A stretch of DNA of 64,000 nucleotides from Balanoglossus misakiensis (lineage: Eukaryota > Hemichordata): positions 5,766,001 through 5,830,000 of the forward strand of contig CM082595.2 in the NCBI GenBank assembly GCA_040954595.2, read 5' to 3'. A program made the position numbers and the translations under genes. The notes under the pieces are model-generated. The model was not told the DNA's origin, searched no databases, and was given only the letters and a program-made list of their open reading frames with translations. This document shows, one piece after another, positions 31,301 through 45,500 of the stretch. The first letter of the stretch is position 1; each line of letters begins with the position of its first letter.

Positions 31301-33058
31301 AGCATATGAATCATATACCAATTGTTCTTAATGACATATAAGAGAAAATGAAGCGAGATCTATACATATACAACTGAATATATATAAGAAATAGTTTTGC
31401 TTGTAAATTTAGAAATGCGAAGATAAATTAGAACATCTGTAATATTTGCAACTGTGAAAGTGTGGCATATCGAGTCAGACTGCAGTTTATCTGAGAACCC
31501 GTTTTATCGTGGCGTTCATCCAGGTACCTATAGGAAAACAAACAGAAACGGAGTTAATGCATTTACGCTTCCAAAGCAGGTAATAGATACGAGCGAGCAA
31601 TTTACCACGTGAAATCTTAGTCTACTGCTCCAAGCGAAAGAGTTTCATATGTCTTTCCTCTAGTGGGGACCAGCAGAACATTTTGCAGTCGTCATTTGGT
31701 GGAATGTACCTTTGACAAACCTTCTCCAAAGCCTACTTAAGACTCTGTGCAATTTTCGAAGCAATAATGACAGAAAACCGTGTCATTATGTGGGACATAA
31801 ATGTTATAGGGTTAGGGTAAATAAAAGCCCTGATAACAGAAATCCCAGGGACTGGCTTATGTAATGGTGTATTTAAGAAATACAACCGGCTTGTTGTATT
31901 TTGTGTACCCTTCCAGAGATGTACTTAATCTCCAGGGAAGGGCTGTTTGCTTCTCTTTCCAGTTAAAATGCCATCGTGATAATTATATCTTTCAGGAGAA
32001 ATTTCACATGCTTGTTTTATTCCCGGGGCTGCAAAAAGATCGACCCCTGGATACACCTACGCCTCTGCGATGTAGAACCTACTCTTATGCATCGCCTATT
32101 GAGGACAAACATAGAAGCTTTATTGAGGGAATCTGGTTGTTTTTGTTTCACCGTGATCATACTATAGTAATATTGTAATTGTTAACTTTGTTGTCATTTA
32201 ATTTCAATCAAAGTAAGCTATGTGTTATGAAACAGTGTTAATATTATTACTTGTGCTGGAATGCGTTGGACAATGGAACAATTGTTCTGAGTATACTGGT
32301 ATGGCATGACTGATCTTTATTAATTGTGATGCAAAACATTTGCGGCGATCATTGTTTGGCATGAAAGGAATTGCATTTGATGTATTTACTTTTATCCCAA
32401 ATTCTTGCCTTCCACCACTCGCCTTACTGTGAAATGAGATTCACACTTGGATATTACAGGCATGGGTGTTAGCAATGCATAGTCCTTATTTTATATAGAT
32501 ATATCTCGCCATGTCATCTTTCCACAGATTCACGTGGTATTTCCGAGATGACAAATTTGCATATCATATATTATTCCTGCCAGAGGAACGTACTTTAGAA
32601 TGTCTTGAGGGGAACCCATAACGTTCAGTTGACATTTAACGTACTGAAGACTGAATTCGTATTAGAATTCTATATGAGATTGAGGAAACCGTGATGTGTC
32701 ATTCGACCGTTGCTATTTGAGAAGGCATACAATTATCTATTCGGTGAAGGCATATCTAATTGAGGTTGTAAATGGTTATTATAAGCAGAAGCAGCAAGCT
32801 GAACCCAGAATAAGAGTCCTTCAGTGTTTAATGACATGGCACTTTCCATTTAGAGAAATCGTCTTGTCTGCTCATTTTCTGACCATTCACTTAGATGCTT
32901 AAATGGATCCTTCAGAAATAGATTTAATCACGCATATGGCAACACTCGCGTGGCATCTCAAAGTGCATAATTATTATTTTAATATTTAATATCTGTCGGA
33001 ATACTCAGCCCCACATTGTGTTTTATTATTATTATTAAAATGTATTTTATATTTACAG

Positions 33059-33196
33059 TTCGACACGTTCAGCAATAAGTCAGACGTACATGTACTGATG
33101 GCTTCGTTGCTAAGGAAACCGGAGGCGAGAGACGATCAGATCGACAATGTCAGGGGGTTGGAACACCTATTCAAAGAGAAGTTGTCACTGCAGTGA
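33059..33196 (+). CDS. Unassigned coding-looking terminal exon (45 codons and stop)
   Basis: After an acceptor (TTTATATTTACAG) lies an open, more GC-rich segment in strongly AT-rich surroundings. It reads as a charged helical peptide beginning FDTFSNKSDVHVLMASLLRK and ending GLEHLFKEKLSLQ before TGA. I do not recognise it. No clear partner exon was found upstream. A small ORF at 28111-28218, opening MSSMAEIDDFAILLGRHG, could join it in phase only through a weak donor (GTTAAT at 28171). No AATAAA follows within 330 nt. It may instead be the start of a small ORF (ATG at 33101) in a 5' UTR. Coding status is inference from composition and splice signal. Confidence 0.3.
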   Translation, partial: FDTFSNKSDVHVLMASLLRKPEARDDQIDNVRGLEHLFKEKLSLQ

Positions 33197-33531
33197 GTGA
33201 TGTAACAGAATTCGCCGAACGCCTGACTGTCAGATTGTCGTTGCTGTGACGACCCCCGGGATTTACCTCATCGGGCTTCGCGACAGCACACAGCCGAGGA
33301 ATAGCGGCAGAAAGACGGCGGCAAAGCTTCACCATCGCGCTGTGCTCCTCTCATTGCGCTAGCTAGCAGCGGCCAGCACAACTGAGACACCTCTCGGCCC
33401 ATAGCTGAGCCGAATATAGCTAGCATCTGCAGCTGTAACGAAGCTTTCTATCGGATTTTCTTCTCTGGGAACACCTATTAACATCGATCCTAATTTCGTC
33501 TGTCTGGGAAGTTGTGCGTGGATTTAACGGT
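33197..33531 (+). promoter_or_regulatory. Candidate promoter/5' UTR exon ending in a consensus donor at 33530
   Basis: A CpG- and GC-richer 330 bp stretch, with repeated GCTAGC-type motifs near 33358-33422, ends at the donor AACG|GTAAGA. It has no long ORF. It could be a non-coding first exon, for example of the peptidase gene whose coding exon 1 is 9 kb downstream, or part of the same exon as the 33059 segment. No transcript evidence is available from sequence. Confidence 0.25.
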
Positions 33532-36077
33532 AAGACATCCATTTTTGTCTTCCTTGACCTGTGGAGCGCTTATGTATATTCATCATCGACGATGTATATG
33601 TTATTAGCTTGCTTGTCAGATATTTCATTGATAACATCTCGGCGATGGCATTGATTCGAGCAATGGTTCGAGTCAGTCTAGATTCGATATCAGCGCAAAC
33701 GTGAAATCATTACAATCCACGCCGTACACTCGTGCCCGTATAAAAGCCTGCAGTAGCAATCAAACCGAACTGTCATGTCGGATGCGACACACGTCGAGTG
33801 GATTTCGTTGTTAAACATATAGGAGTTTCCGGCTTTTAGTAAGCTGTAACGTGGAGTGTAGGGGAATGAGTTCTCCTATTTCGCCACTGAAAAACGACAA
33901 CATCACCAGGATGTGTCGCGGAATTTACCACAATGATCAGCTCAAGCTGTCGCCACTCCTGTGTGCGCCCTAGTTCACGTAAAGCTTGACATTCATGAGT
34001 TTACATTGCAAGCACAGCTTATAAGCACCACACAATATTGTGAGAGGGATAGGGCGAGAAATATCGGAGCGACGTACATTTAGTTTAGGATGCGGAAGGT
34101 CTTGTAAGAGAACACAAAATATGTACCGTCTGAAAGAGGGGATACTGTAGTCTGATCCTGCAGGGGTCGATTCTGATGTCGTTGTTGTTGATTGCGTTAT
34201 ACTGCCCTATGATATGGGCATGACGGTGTGGGCAGGATGCTACGGGGGAAAGGAAACCTCGTTTGCGCACACACTAATAAACGTAAAAAGGCACTCACAC
34301 AGAGGCTTAATGTTTTTCTTTTTCTAATGTCAATACAAGAAAAAGACATGTTTGTGATAGAAGATGACTTTTCGACCACAGTGTTATGTACACCAACGAC
34401 TGCACGCCATTATCGGAATAAACGCGACGGGTAGTAACATCTTCAAAGACGATTATTACCGACTAAAATGTTCTCATTCACATCTACATGCGTTCAAAGG
34501 AACGCCCGTCAATTTGGAAGCACTATGCGGCCTGAAATACCTAGTGTAAAATCCATTTCCTATGTAAACTTCTTTTAACGATCGATTGTTTTACGTGCCG
34601 TAGGTGCAAGGCGGAAAGCGCTGCATTGCGAGTAGCAGAATCGATTTTGCACCATCTAAATGTCTTCGTGGACAGAGACAGCTGCGCGTATACCCACATG
34701 CCAATTTTGCGTGGCAAAGGAGATAACCAGGGCATCGCACATAATACATATATGAGTAGAATATGACATTAGACAGCGTGTCTCAAACTTCAATTTAAAT
34801 ACCGCGGTTGACGTTTACTTTTCTCGGTGATACTGTATTTGTATTTATTTTGTAATTGCCTGAGAGACGGCAAACCAAATCCAGCTAAATTGGCAAAAGT
34901 CTTTACCCATCACAAATTTGTGCCCTAATGGGTTTGTATAGCCCCAATCAATCTTTCCATTATAGTATTCACACACCTGGTTACCCGTTCCACGGAAACA
35001 AATCGAGGGAATTTCGGGCAGTCGACATTCTCGCGAATTGTTGCTAAACGAGTCGGACAGGTAATAAAGGACTGACGTAAATAAATAATGGAAACGAATT
35101 GAGACACGGCTTAGAATGCCTGGGTTTAAGTGGCAATGTGTGATCGAGTCCCTGAGACGCAGCCAGATTTTAGACAGCGGTGAAAGTGAGTTATACCGTG
35201 ACAAACATTACCACGCTTACAGCGAAAACTATTAAAGGGGATGTTTGCGAACGAGAGTCACCTTCAAGAGATGTTAGAAGAGTGACGTGCACCGTATCAG
35301 TGTCGCTTTGAGGGAAAATGTCTGGCCATTTATTCTCTGCAAAATTGAGAGCAACCACGACAGTCTCAGCACTTTTTAAAGCCTTGACGCTGCTGTACCA
35401 AGTGGCATTTTCTAACCTTTTGATTATACGTTATAGCTCTTTGGGTTTTTATTCCTAGTTCCAATCAGTGCTCTCTGATTGAAATGCGGGTTTCAATGAC
35501 CTTTAGGAACATATTATATACCAATTTTCAATATATCAAATTTATGAAGAATATGCCAGACTAAGGTCCTTTCTTAAGTTTAACTTATCAAGATATGAAA
35601 TCAGGATGATTTTTCTTGCTGGTAATTCATAAGAACAACTGAACTTGTATGCGTTCATCATTTTCTGTGCACATTATTAAATGTGGATATCGCATTATTG
35701 CAAAAGTTTGAACCGGTTTATACCGGTTGAATCTTCCTTGGCGGAGACTTCAAGATATCGAAATCATTGGCCTTTTCTAAGATTGTACGTACTCCACTCG
35801 AGCTGGTCAGGTTTCGACTCAAGAGAAGCGTGTTGGAGGACGACAGTTAACGAAAAACGTGCAAGTACGACATTTTAGTCACGCTTTCTAAAGAGCACAA
35901 TCAGTGACTCCCCCGTACACCCTGGAGGAATTCGGGTCCACGGGCAAATTGTTTGGGCGCGATATGCGCGTAAAGTGGTATTATGTTACATTTGAAATTT
36001 ACAATGACATTCAAAGACTGCAGCTATAGGTCATTTGAGAAAATTATGAAGTTGGAAAACACGATATTTGAACATTA

Positions 36078-36078
<1 letters not shown>

Positions 36079-36108
<30 letters not shown>

Positions 36109-36120
36109 TGAATGTATGTA

Positions 36121-36175
<55 letters not shown>

Positions 36176-36282
36176 ATGTATGTATGTATGTATGTATGTA
36201 TGTATGTATGTATGTATGTATGTATGTATGTATGTATGTATGTATGTATGTATGTATGTATGTATGTATGTATGTATGTATT
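36079..36282. repeat. Microsatellite (TATG)n with internal (TG)n
   Basis: About 200 bp of TATG repeats, interrupted by a TG run at 36127-36157. It produces spurious ORFs of Tyr/Val/Cys/Met or His/Thr/Ile repeats on both strands. Confidence 0.95.
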
Positions 36283-39076
36283 TGCAATTGTTAAATAGAA
36301 ATTGGACAATGTGACCTTTCCGTATCGACTAACAATCACTGCAGTGAAGATTGATCTTTGAATGAAGTACGCGTGTTACTCAACAAAAGCACGGATAGTT
36401 GACAGAAGAGGGCATGTGAATTACAGTTAAATTTTAATTTGACAAATTTCTATTATGCAGTGGTAAACTACTGAGGGCTTGATAAATCACTTTCAGATAC
36501 GTTGGTTTGGATCATAACTCGTTTCAAAAACACGTCTCACGTGACATTGTTGTTGTTTTTTGTTATGCATTCACGGTTGCTTAGTTTATATCTATTTTTC
36601 GAAGCAATATCATTTAGATAAGTGCTGGGTGAACCATCTCAAATATTGAAGTGTTTCTGTGCATATCATACAAGAAAGCCAAATGTTTATCTCTAAAGTA
36701 TTCATGAATTAAATTTGGATTAAGGCGACTTTGATGAAATTTTAAAACCCCGATCTTTCAAGTACTGGGAATAGAGATAGGCAATGGAAAAACTAAGTAC
36801 CTGTTCAACGAAAACTCATTTTCTGAATGAGATGTTTTATGTGTGATGAGGTCCAGTTCTTTGTAATGATATAACACCAAACGATTTTTTGCTCAAAGGT
36901 ATGCTTTCAATCGATATTCGGTTTCATGACTATGTATACAGTGTGAGGATTCCAAGGTAATCTTTTATGACATATATGGCTTTGAAAAGAAATATTGGTA
37001 ACATGCTGTAGCAGCAGCCTTGTCCACTGGCAGCCATGTTTGGGTGTAGCACCCCAAAGTGTTATTTGTATATTGACCTGTATAATATACAATTGACAAA
37101 CATTTATCACAGCTATTGTGAGCACAATAATAAGGGATACATGGCTTTACTTTTAACACCAGATCATCAAAGCTAATTAAAAAGCAAAAATAGTGAGTGC
37201 GAGGTCTTCCTATAGTCTCATACATACTGTAAGTGTGATTTTACAAGTATGTGTCTACCCTCAAACCCAGCTGTTACTCAGCCGCAGTATTATGAACCGA
37301 AAAACAAGTACTTCGATTTGCAACAAGTTATTAACAATACTTTAACAGAAAAAGGTCGAACGTGATGTTACCACATTGTAAAATCTGACACAAGTGTCCC
37401 TGGTGACAGCCTTTTGACTCAGGTCTCGTGAGATTCGCTACATCCCCATATTCCAATACATGCTTGCTTGCTTGCTGGAAAACCCTTTAACTGGTGTGTG
37501 TTCAAATAAAAAATGGCGGCACTTCTCCGAAACTCAATTTCCCCTGCGCATTCAAATTAAAACCCATAATTGAGATTTATTTGCAAATAACGAAGTTAGA
37601 AAAATACTGATTTAATTAAAAACACACGGCAATACGTTGTTGAGGGAACAACGGTGAAGTAATTGCATGTTATTTGATGATTATACTCTGTCTTTATTGA
37701 GTATTGATCTTTCGGTGTCTTGTTCATAACAAACACGCAAACAGTCTGTGGAACTTGAATTGACTTGTAGTCGCAAAACAGAGAAAATTGTGTTTATCGA
37801 TTTGCAAACTATAACTAATTGTAACTCATCAAGTCTGGGTAGTTTGGTTGGCCGCCATACCATCCGATCTTGTAATATCATTTACAATTTCTGCCTGTTT
37901 TTCCACAGTACTTTGTAGTGTTTGTTGCCGCTTTTTCAACGTTTATCCCTTTACCCCCAAACTGTCTTTAATTTCATCCACGATATCTTCAAAGTTTAAA
38001 ACTGTCGTTAGCCTTCGCACGACTACCAAATAGTTACCTCGGGTTTAATTTTACTCTGATCTTCAGTAGGATATAAAGATCTGCGAAGATATGATTTCAG
38101 CCTTGTTTAAAGGCTGCAAAGTGCATAATTACCTCGCAAATAAAACGCACTTTTAATCAGTTAGAAGCGTTCTGGCGAGGCGGCGAGCGCGTATATCGGT
38201 AATAACAAGACATTCCGTGGAAGTGATGAAACGGCCGATTTGACTCTGTATATAGCCTTCGCTGGTTTCTCTTCAATCTGTATGCAAATCACTGCGACTG
38301 TTTGCAATTGTAAAAAAATATTACCTCTTGAAATAGAGGTGTCATTTCATTTACTGTCGATTAGAACGCTATGATAGTTGAAAGCGTGCGGTAATAGTGT
38401 GCAGTCATTGGATATTAGTAATTCAATCACAGACATAAGGATGTTGCTATGGTTACACACTATGTCCTTTATACGTGAGATAGCTGTTATGTCTTAATTT
38501 AACGACGAGCTCGCGACTACCAATAACGGCGAGAGTGATCTTAAACTTACCTACGTTTTATAGTCCAATTACATGTAATTATGCTAACACCCTTGCAACT
38601 AATTAACATTTATAACTTAAGATGTCGCCTCAAAACATTTTTTCAAACTATGTAAAAGAAAGTCTTCTGGTGTATATTTGTGACCCCGGCCGGCTACCTT
38701 ATCTGCAAGAAGACTGCAAATCGAGGACTAGCGCCAGAACACGTACCAGCACCCAGATTTTGCTTTTGTACCGACAGAACGGCAAGCCAATTTCCTCTGT
38801 CGACCAGAACAAAGTTATACCCTCCCAGAACATAAATCAATTTCAGTAATTGAAATTTGATTTGCAACGACGATATGATATCATTGACTACAGGGACGCG
38901 CCAGCGCTGTGCAGCACATTAAATTTATTGGAAAACCGATTCCATTTCAAAGCATCTCAGTATCACCATCCTCCGCTTCTCGTTCTTCAACCGAAAACAA
39001 CTTCTTTTTATGCACATAAAACCTTGAAAGTAAATAGGTTCATCGACAGAAGCAATCTAGAGACGTCGCCTGTAGA

Positions 39077-39497
39077 TTAAGGATGTACGGTCAGTAAAAT
39101 TGAAAGTATTGTCATTTTTTTTAATTGTGGATTTTTGGATTCTCCTTTGTATGTATAATGAAAATCCATAATAAAATATAGAGGTCACCGCACTTGTTTT
39201 TGAAATACAGAGCCATGAATTTAGTCGAAAAAAGAAGAAAACTGATGACTCAGCATTTTTCACCAATGGTTTGTCTATGGGAAACAATTTTGACGCAATT
39301 TATCTCAAAATACAGCGCGGTGACCCCTATTTTTTATTTGACCAATGAATTTATATTTGCTGGACTGAGCTTTGTGTGAAATTTCGTGAAAATGACAATA
39401 GTAGAAGTTTGTTTTCTAGCAATTTTCAATGTAATCCTATGGGAAAAAGACCGGGCGCGCACTGTTTCCGGTTTATGTTCTGCGCGTACATCCTTAA
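39077..39497. mobile_element. 421 bp TTAA-ended MITE
   Basis: Termini TTAAGGATGTACG at 39077 and its reverse complement CGTACATCCTTAA ending at 39497. TTAA on both sides fits a target duplication of the same kind as the other TTAA elements here, but the terminal repeats differ from the 21856 family. The interior is AT-rich and non-coding. Confidence 0.75.
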
Positions 39498-40537
39498 CGC
39501 GTGTCACAACATACAGGTCGAGGCCACCAAACGACTAAATCGCAGCGTTGTAATTATTTCCAGTCTAATGGAAAGTAATAGGTCAGTTTTTTTCGGTCTG
39601 TGCAGGATGCTGATATCAGGGTTATACATGAAGATTAACGAGATGAGGTTCTCAATTTACAGATTACTATTGATTGTAAGTCAGTGTATGATGCGTATAA
39701 TGTGCCGAGCTATCACTATTAAATTCTTCATATATCTGAATGATACAAAGTGGCCTGTTTATGCTGTGTTAGTGGGATCGTTTGATATAGGGGCGCGCCA
39801 GAGGATTTCAAATATTGACGGCAGCAACAAGCTGGATCATAGTTCTTCGATATACAGGGAGGGTAGTGAAGTCATGATGCCATTGATGGGTAACAACTTA
39901 CAATTTTGCCCTGTTGATGACGAAATTTATTCCATTTAAAGCGACAGACAGAGACGTTGCCATGACCATGGTTGTCATATGGAAACCATCATAACCATCA
40001 ACTCACTCACTCACTCACTCAAATGTACAAACTCCATGGTGAGACAAGAAAATGGCTTTGCATACCGCAACGCAAATGGTCGAACTGCTCTGTTACATGT
40101 TGTACAAATTGAATTCAGTTCTCCAATGCCCCCAAACAAAGCACATTTCACAGCTGGCTTGATCCTTGCTAGTAAAAGGCAGTATAGAGCAACAACCCCC
40201 ACCTTCAACGTGGGCGTAAAACAGTTACACTATCCGTCACGAGGAGAATTTCTTCGGGGACCTGTTTCAATTAGTCTACACCCTGAAGTGATTACAGCGG
40301 CTGGATAAGTAAGGGTTTGCGTAAGTGTTTCAGCGAAGCGTTCCCCTGAAGCCGTGACTGATTGCCTTCTTTTAGATTCTGCACACCTCGCCTTTCTGTG
40401 AGTCAGTTGGGTCCACTCGGCGGCCGCCCTTCAATACGTGCTCAGGTGCAGCTAGTGCCTGCGTCAGAGGTCAACAACTCTGTCAACTGACTACTCAAAC
40501 AGAGAGTGGTGGATGACCCACAGTATCTACAATGAAA

Positions 40538-40765
40538 AGAAATGCAGAGCATTGTAAGGGAATGGGCATTTTCTTCGACCCGGGGGAGGGTGTCGGTCGA
40601 TTTGCGTGGCAGTTGTCAAAAAATCGCTGACTCATCGAAAAAAATCATAAAGAAAAGCAGAGCACTGTAAGGGAAGGGGCATTTTCTTCTGCCGGGGGGG
40701 GGGGGGTCGGTCGGTTTGCGTGGCGGCTGTCAAAAAAGTCGCTGACTCATCGAAAAAAATCAAAA
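40538..40765. repeat. Tandem duplication, about 113 bp unit x 2
   Basis: Units start at 40538 and 40651, sharing GGGCATTTTCTTC, a G-rich stretch, TTTGCGTGGC, and CGCTGACTCATCGAAAAAAA. The second unit has an expanded G run at 40685-40697. Confidence 0.9.
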
Positions 40766-42550
40766 CAGGGTGACCCCCTGGCAACTAAAAAAGCACGTGT
40801 TTTAGTGGAAACAATTAGAAACTGACTAACATTAAAATTATTAACACTATTATGCAAATTAACCAAAACTTCATCAGGGAACTGGTCCAATGTTGTAATT
40901 CAATGCTGGTGTCGACGTGTAACTTAGCTATCCATCTGTCAGGCAAACAGTTATTGCAAAATTCTCAGTAGGACGACCGATCAAAGAATTGACTGATCAA
41001 ATTCTGGAACACTCAATGTTCTAAAATATCCTCGAATAAAAAAAAAATATTAATCATATCTTTCCATGTCATTGGTTCCCCGTTGTGAAAATAAAATTAT
41101 TTGTCTCTTGACTATTGAGATTGAAACTTCGAAATCCAAACAGGAATATGTCTCCTTGGCAGAAAGCCATGCGAGATCTACGCTCTCTTGAAGTGCAGAG
41201 CAAACACAAAGTTTACAAAAACGACATTCATTAAGGTTTATCTCTGTCGACAACGCTGTACGATAAGCCGTGAATTTACAAAGCATTGCGTGTCCATAGT
41301 CAGATTGCATTGGACATATATGAAATGCTGTGTTGTCTTGGCTCGATAATAGCATTTGATGGGACGTCGTTGTATTGAAACAAAGGGGCTCTTCGCGTGG
41401 AATATTTTAGTGAATGAACAGCCCTTCATCTTTATTGCACGACAGTGAAATAACACAATCCGCAAGCAGACGATGGCGCCCGAATAGATATCCAACGACG
41501 AACTCGACGGCAGCAAAAAGTCAAACAGCGATAATGCAAGGTGCCACCCACCTGTACTGCTGCCGGCCGACGTGGTTGCTAGGTGATGAGACGTTTGCTA
41601 AAAGCTACGAGGGCGAATACTTGTATCGTCAGTGTTAATTCGAATGGTGCACAGGCCATCGAACCCCGAACCCAGCTTCTGTGCGACAACTGAGAGTCTA
41701 TGCAACTCGGTGCAATCAAATTTATTGGCTTTCTGGAGCATTATTTCTGGCCCTCCTCGACCGTTCCGTTTGCATGGTTCATCCGTTGTACGAGGAATAA
41801 AACGCCCCAGGGTGGAGTTAAATGACTCTTCCTTGTATTTGATAGTGCCGCTTGAACGGAAAATGGCAGCCGAATTGTCATTGCAGAATGACATGGGCAC
41901 GACCATCTAAAATTCAGTGTCATTGTTTGACATGAGTAGTCTCTTTGATAAACGCGGCAGTTTGTGTGCTTTACGCTTCCTGTTTCGAGGTTTACATCTG
42001 CCGAAATTACCGGATGGCGTTCATGAAATCTAAAATGTAACCCTCCCCTGTCCGTTTCGAATAAAACGCATAGGCTAATACCCAGTGTCACCACACAAGT
42101 TGGCTGTGGATCTGAGATAGGGCGAAAAAGTTTGGCTCGGCGATAGTCGTTGCCAGACACACGTTAAATGTCAATGACGCCACGCTCGCTTCAGAGAGAG
42201 GTCGATTATATTCATATTTAAATAATCTTTTCACTCGTCTGCAGTAAGATGTCAGAAGCCAGCGAGGACTCGAATGATTGAAACAATCTGAACATGCGCA
42301 ATACAGTCCACTGGATCGAGTACATAGATTATATAGTACGCAGCGTTTTGACATGCATGAACACCGATCTCGCTCCAACAGATTTTTCATGTCTGTCTCC
42401 CAACAGATAAACCTGTGAGGTGGTCGCTGTGTTTCTGTGGACCGGGCCCAGCAGAGGGGAGCCAATAGCTGCGCTCGACATAACAGCGAGATTCATGCGG
42501 TGACCTCAGTTAAAATCCAAGCAAGACAACCACAAACACATGCACACACA

Positions 42551-45500
42551 ATGACAGCGGACTTGAAAGACGTGAATGGTGGGAATAATTCCACGGAGGC
42601 GATCAAGTACAGGCCGTCGACATCGGAGGAGAACGGCGATGCCATTCTATTCAAGGACGACTCAAAACTGGGCCTTCGTCCGCTGATGTGCAAAACCTGG
42701 TGGAGAAGACGCACGGCGATTGAAAAATCTCTGGCGCTGCTGTTCGGTGGTACAGCGTTTCTCTGTATTATTCTTATAATAATACTCGCAGCACAGCAAG
42801 GTAAATATCTGTCATTTTTCTCTTTCATATTTAGATAACTACGTGTATTTGGAAGGTTATATATGTCGCGAGTCCCGCATTTTCCCGCCAAAACGACAAA
42901 TTTTCCCGCCACATCACTTCAATGGGCCATGTATGTTTCCCTCTGTCGTTTGACTGTGCGTGAGTTGATCTAATCATACACTGTCTATGATCTAATTGAG
43001 CGGACAGGTATTCTACTACATGTACATAGAATAGCTCGTGCATTTTTGGATATACATGTACTCGACATGCATTACACAAGTCACATTAATAGCGCACAAC
43101 GTCGACGACATGTCAGTCGAATGAAGCACAAAATGAACGCAAAGTAGTTGCTCTAAAACGTCCACCGTTATAAAACACGAGAGGTTTAGGCCTACTTTAC
43201 GCCCGTCGCGGCTTTACATTTATGTCACCAATGAATTACATAAAGTATTCTTTCAGTAGTAGGCCTATTAAAGCCCCAATAGCTGCCACTTTTACCATAT
43301 TTTAATCAATAAACTTCAATCTTCTCAGTCGACAAATGACATGTTTTATATAAATACCCATCTGCGCATACCAAGATGGCTGTGTACTCTTCCAATGGGC
43401 AGTTGAATAAACGGGTGCGACATCCGTTTATTATTTACCCTTTTAGATTTAAATGTACACTCAAAGTCAGAGGTTGATAATATGTTTTGTATACCCATCC
43501 CTTAGCCCATTTAATCGATTATTCTAAGTTCGAAAGTAAAATTATGAAAATAATTTAAAAATTGTTAGCTATTTCGGCTTTAAATCTAGTGACGTTTCTC
43601 TTTTGGCCTTTTCGTAGAATAAAGCTTAAGCAGATATCATTAGTAATCACGTGTTCCATATGGACATTATTTAGAAAGGCTTATCGATATCCGGAATAAT
43701 GTTGCGATTGATAAATCGGTACCATTTACGATCAGTGTTATCAGACAAAACTCGTTCTAAGGGAAGAACCTTTCAACATTAAAGGGAGGGGATCGTGAAC
43801 GAAACCGGTTCATAGCTGACATTTTAATCTCAATATGATTACGCCATTTTATTTTTCGAGCCTCTCTCTCTTTTTTTAAAGCAACTGTTTTTCAATATGA
43901 TTACGCCATTTTATTTTTCGAGCCTCTCTCTTTTTTTAAAGCAACTGTTTATTCATCTTTTTGGCGAAAATAACTTTGCACTCTCTGGTTCAAGGATACG
44001 TTGTTTGCCAAACTATAGCACGCAGTGTTTTAAAATTTCAGACAATTCGCGAAACGCCATCTTAGTAAAAAGGAACACAGACGGTGAAAATTATCAAACC
44101 TAGAACCATTCATGGTCAACAAAGCCCCCCAACAAAATGATGCACACCTTTTCACTACGACTTTCTATGGGATCACCTTTGAACCAGAATTCGCATTTAT
44201 TCGGTCACGATTTCTGCAGTAAAACAGAAAATGAAACATGAAAAAAATAAGCTCAGTTCAGCATACATACAGTCAGCCATCCTACGTCTTCGATTTACAT
44301 ACAACTTACCTTATGGTCAATTAGCCCTTCTGTCAACTGTAAAGCTTGCTATCTTAAATCAAGCGAGTTAAAAGGCTCGCCACGATTTCAGTTGCAGGCT
44401 ATTCTTTCTCCGGGTCACGGGGTCATATTTGACATTCGTCGCTGTTTACACCGTGTCAAACGGCGACTGAAAGGCAAAATCGGTTCACAAACTTTGAAGT
44501 CGGTTTTCTTTCAAGACATAATAAGGGCCAGCTTCATTGTATCTAAGTTACATGAAGGGGGCAAAATCTCAGCAAATGAGTTGTGGCTTAATCATCGCCA
44601 GTCGGTGTCGAGTTAGCATTAATCCCATAGCCGCGCCTCTATATACTTGCGGCGGGGAATTCCATCAGAAACTTACTTAACACTGCTTTGACATAATAAG
44701 ATATTATGATAGTTTACATTTCACTGTTCTATATTGAATTTTTTTGTAAAAACTGCAATTCTAATATTTTACTGAGAAACAAGCAATTTCAATACATTTT
44801 CCAGAAATGGACTTATGTTAAGGAGATTTGACTGGATACTCTAATTTAATGTGGACTTATTTGATAAATATGAGAAGAAGGTATTTATTATGTTTTCAAC
44901 AATGTCAGAAATTCAGGTTTCCCAGTGGAGACAAAACATGGTTTGACGGCCATCTTGATTTCAAAAATGATATCTCTTTAGAGTTCAGATATTGGCAATT
45001 TTGTTATTTGCTTATCATTTTCCTTTCGTATCCCAATCTATTATCTCGTTTGAATATGTAGCATGAAAAGAGGCAAATTAGGGCTTTTTAGGGATTCTCA
45101 GATGTTGCTTGAATCTACAGAATGCTATCATCAACAGTGGATGCGCTGTCAATGCAATATGCAACAATTCTCCAACAAAATTGCTCTATGCCACAGAAAA
45201 CATAACTTACAGTACATCCCATGCAAAGACGCCTTTCGAACGCTGTCATAGCGTGCCATGTAATAACGACGACAGACAAGAGACCGCGATCTACTCGGTG
45301 TTGACGACCGCAGAAATGCAAATTATTCACCGCAACTACTCCGAATAGTATCAACTTGTCATTGATTCGCATAGGCATCTTTCGACAGCTGCGTGTCGGC
45401 ACCGCCAGCTACGCCTAAACTGATACATGAATTACAACGACCAGTTGAAAAACATCTGGCGATCTTCCTGATTAGTATAGGTTGCACCTGTTGTATTTTT

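Larger units (their letters stand above)
25667..33058. other. Gene-poor region downstream of PPP1R35
   Basis: No family could be recognised on either strand. ORFs are 111 aa or less and lack domain features. Noted are the 38 bp duplication, promoter-like motifs at 28111-28380, an AAAATGGCGACC motif at about 29998, and a single TTAAGGTGGTACGCACC terminus-like sequence at 29211 with no visible partner. Confidence 0.5.
33532..42550. other. Non-coding stretch before the M13 peptidase
   Basis: Contains a microsatellite, a TTAA element, a 113 bp duplication and an ACTC run near 40003. The ORF of 187 codons at 39376-39939 starts inside the transposon and has no family features. An AAAAATGGCGGC motif at about 37510 begins only a 15-codon ORF. 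The peptidase promoter probably lies within about 42200-42500, where CpG content rises. Confidence 0.5.

Noticed and set aside
36031-36339. Several repeat-rich ORFs of Tyr/Val/Cys/Met or His/Thr/Ile
   Set aside because: Translations of the TATG microsatellite.
39376-39939. 187-codon ORF, the second longest in the window
   Set aside because: It begins with GTG inside the 421 bp TTAA element and runs past its end; it has no domain, no splice context and unusual Cys/Met/Ile content.
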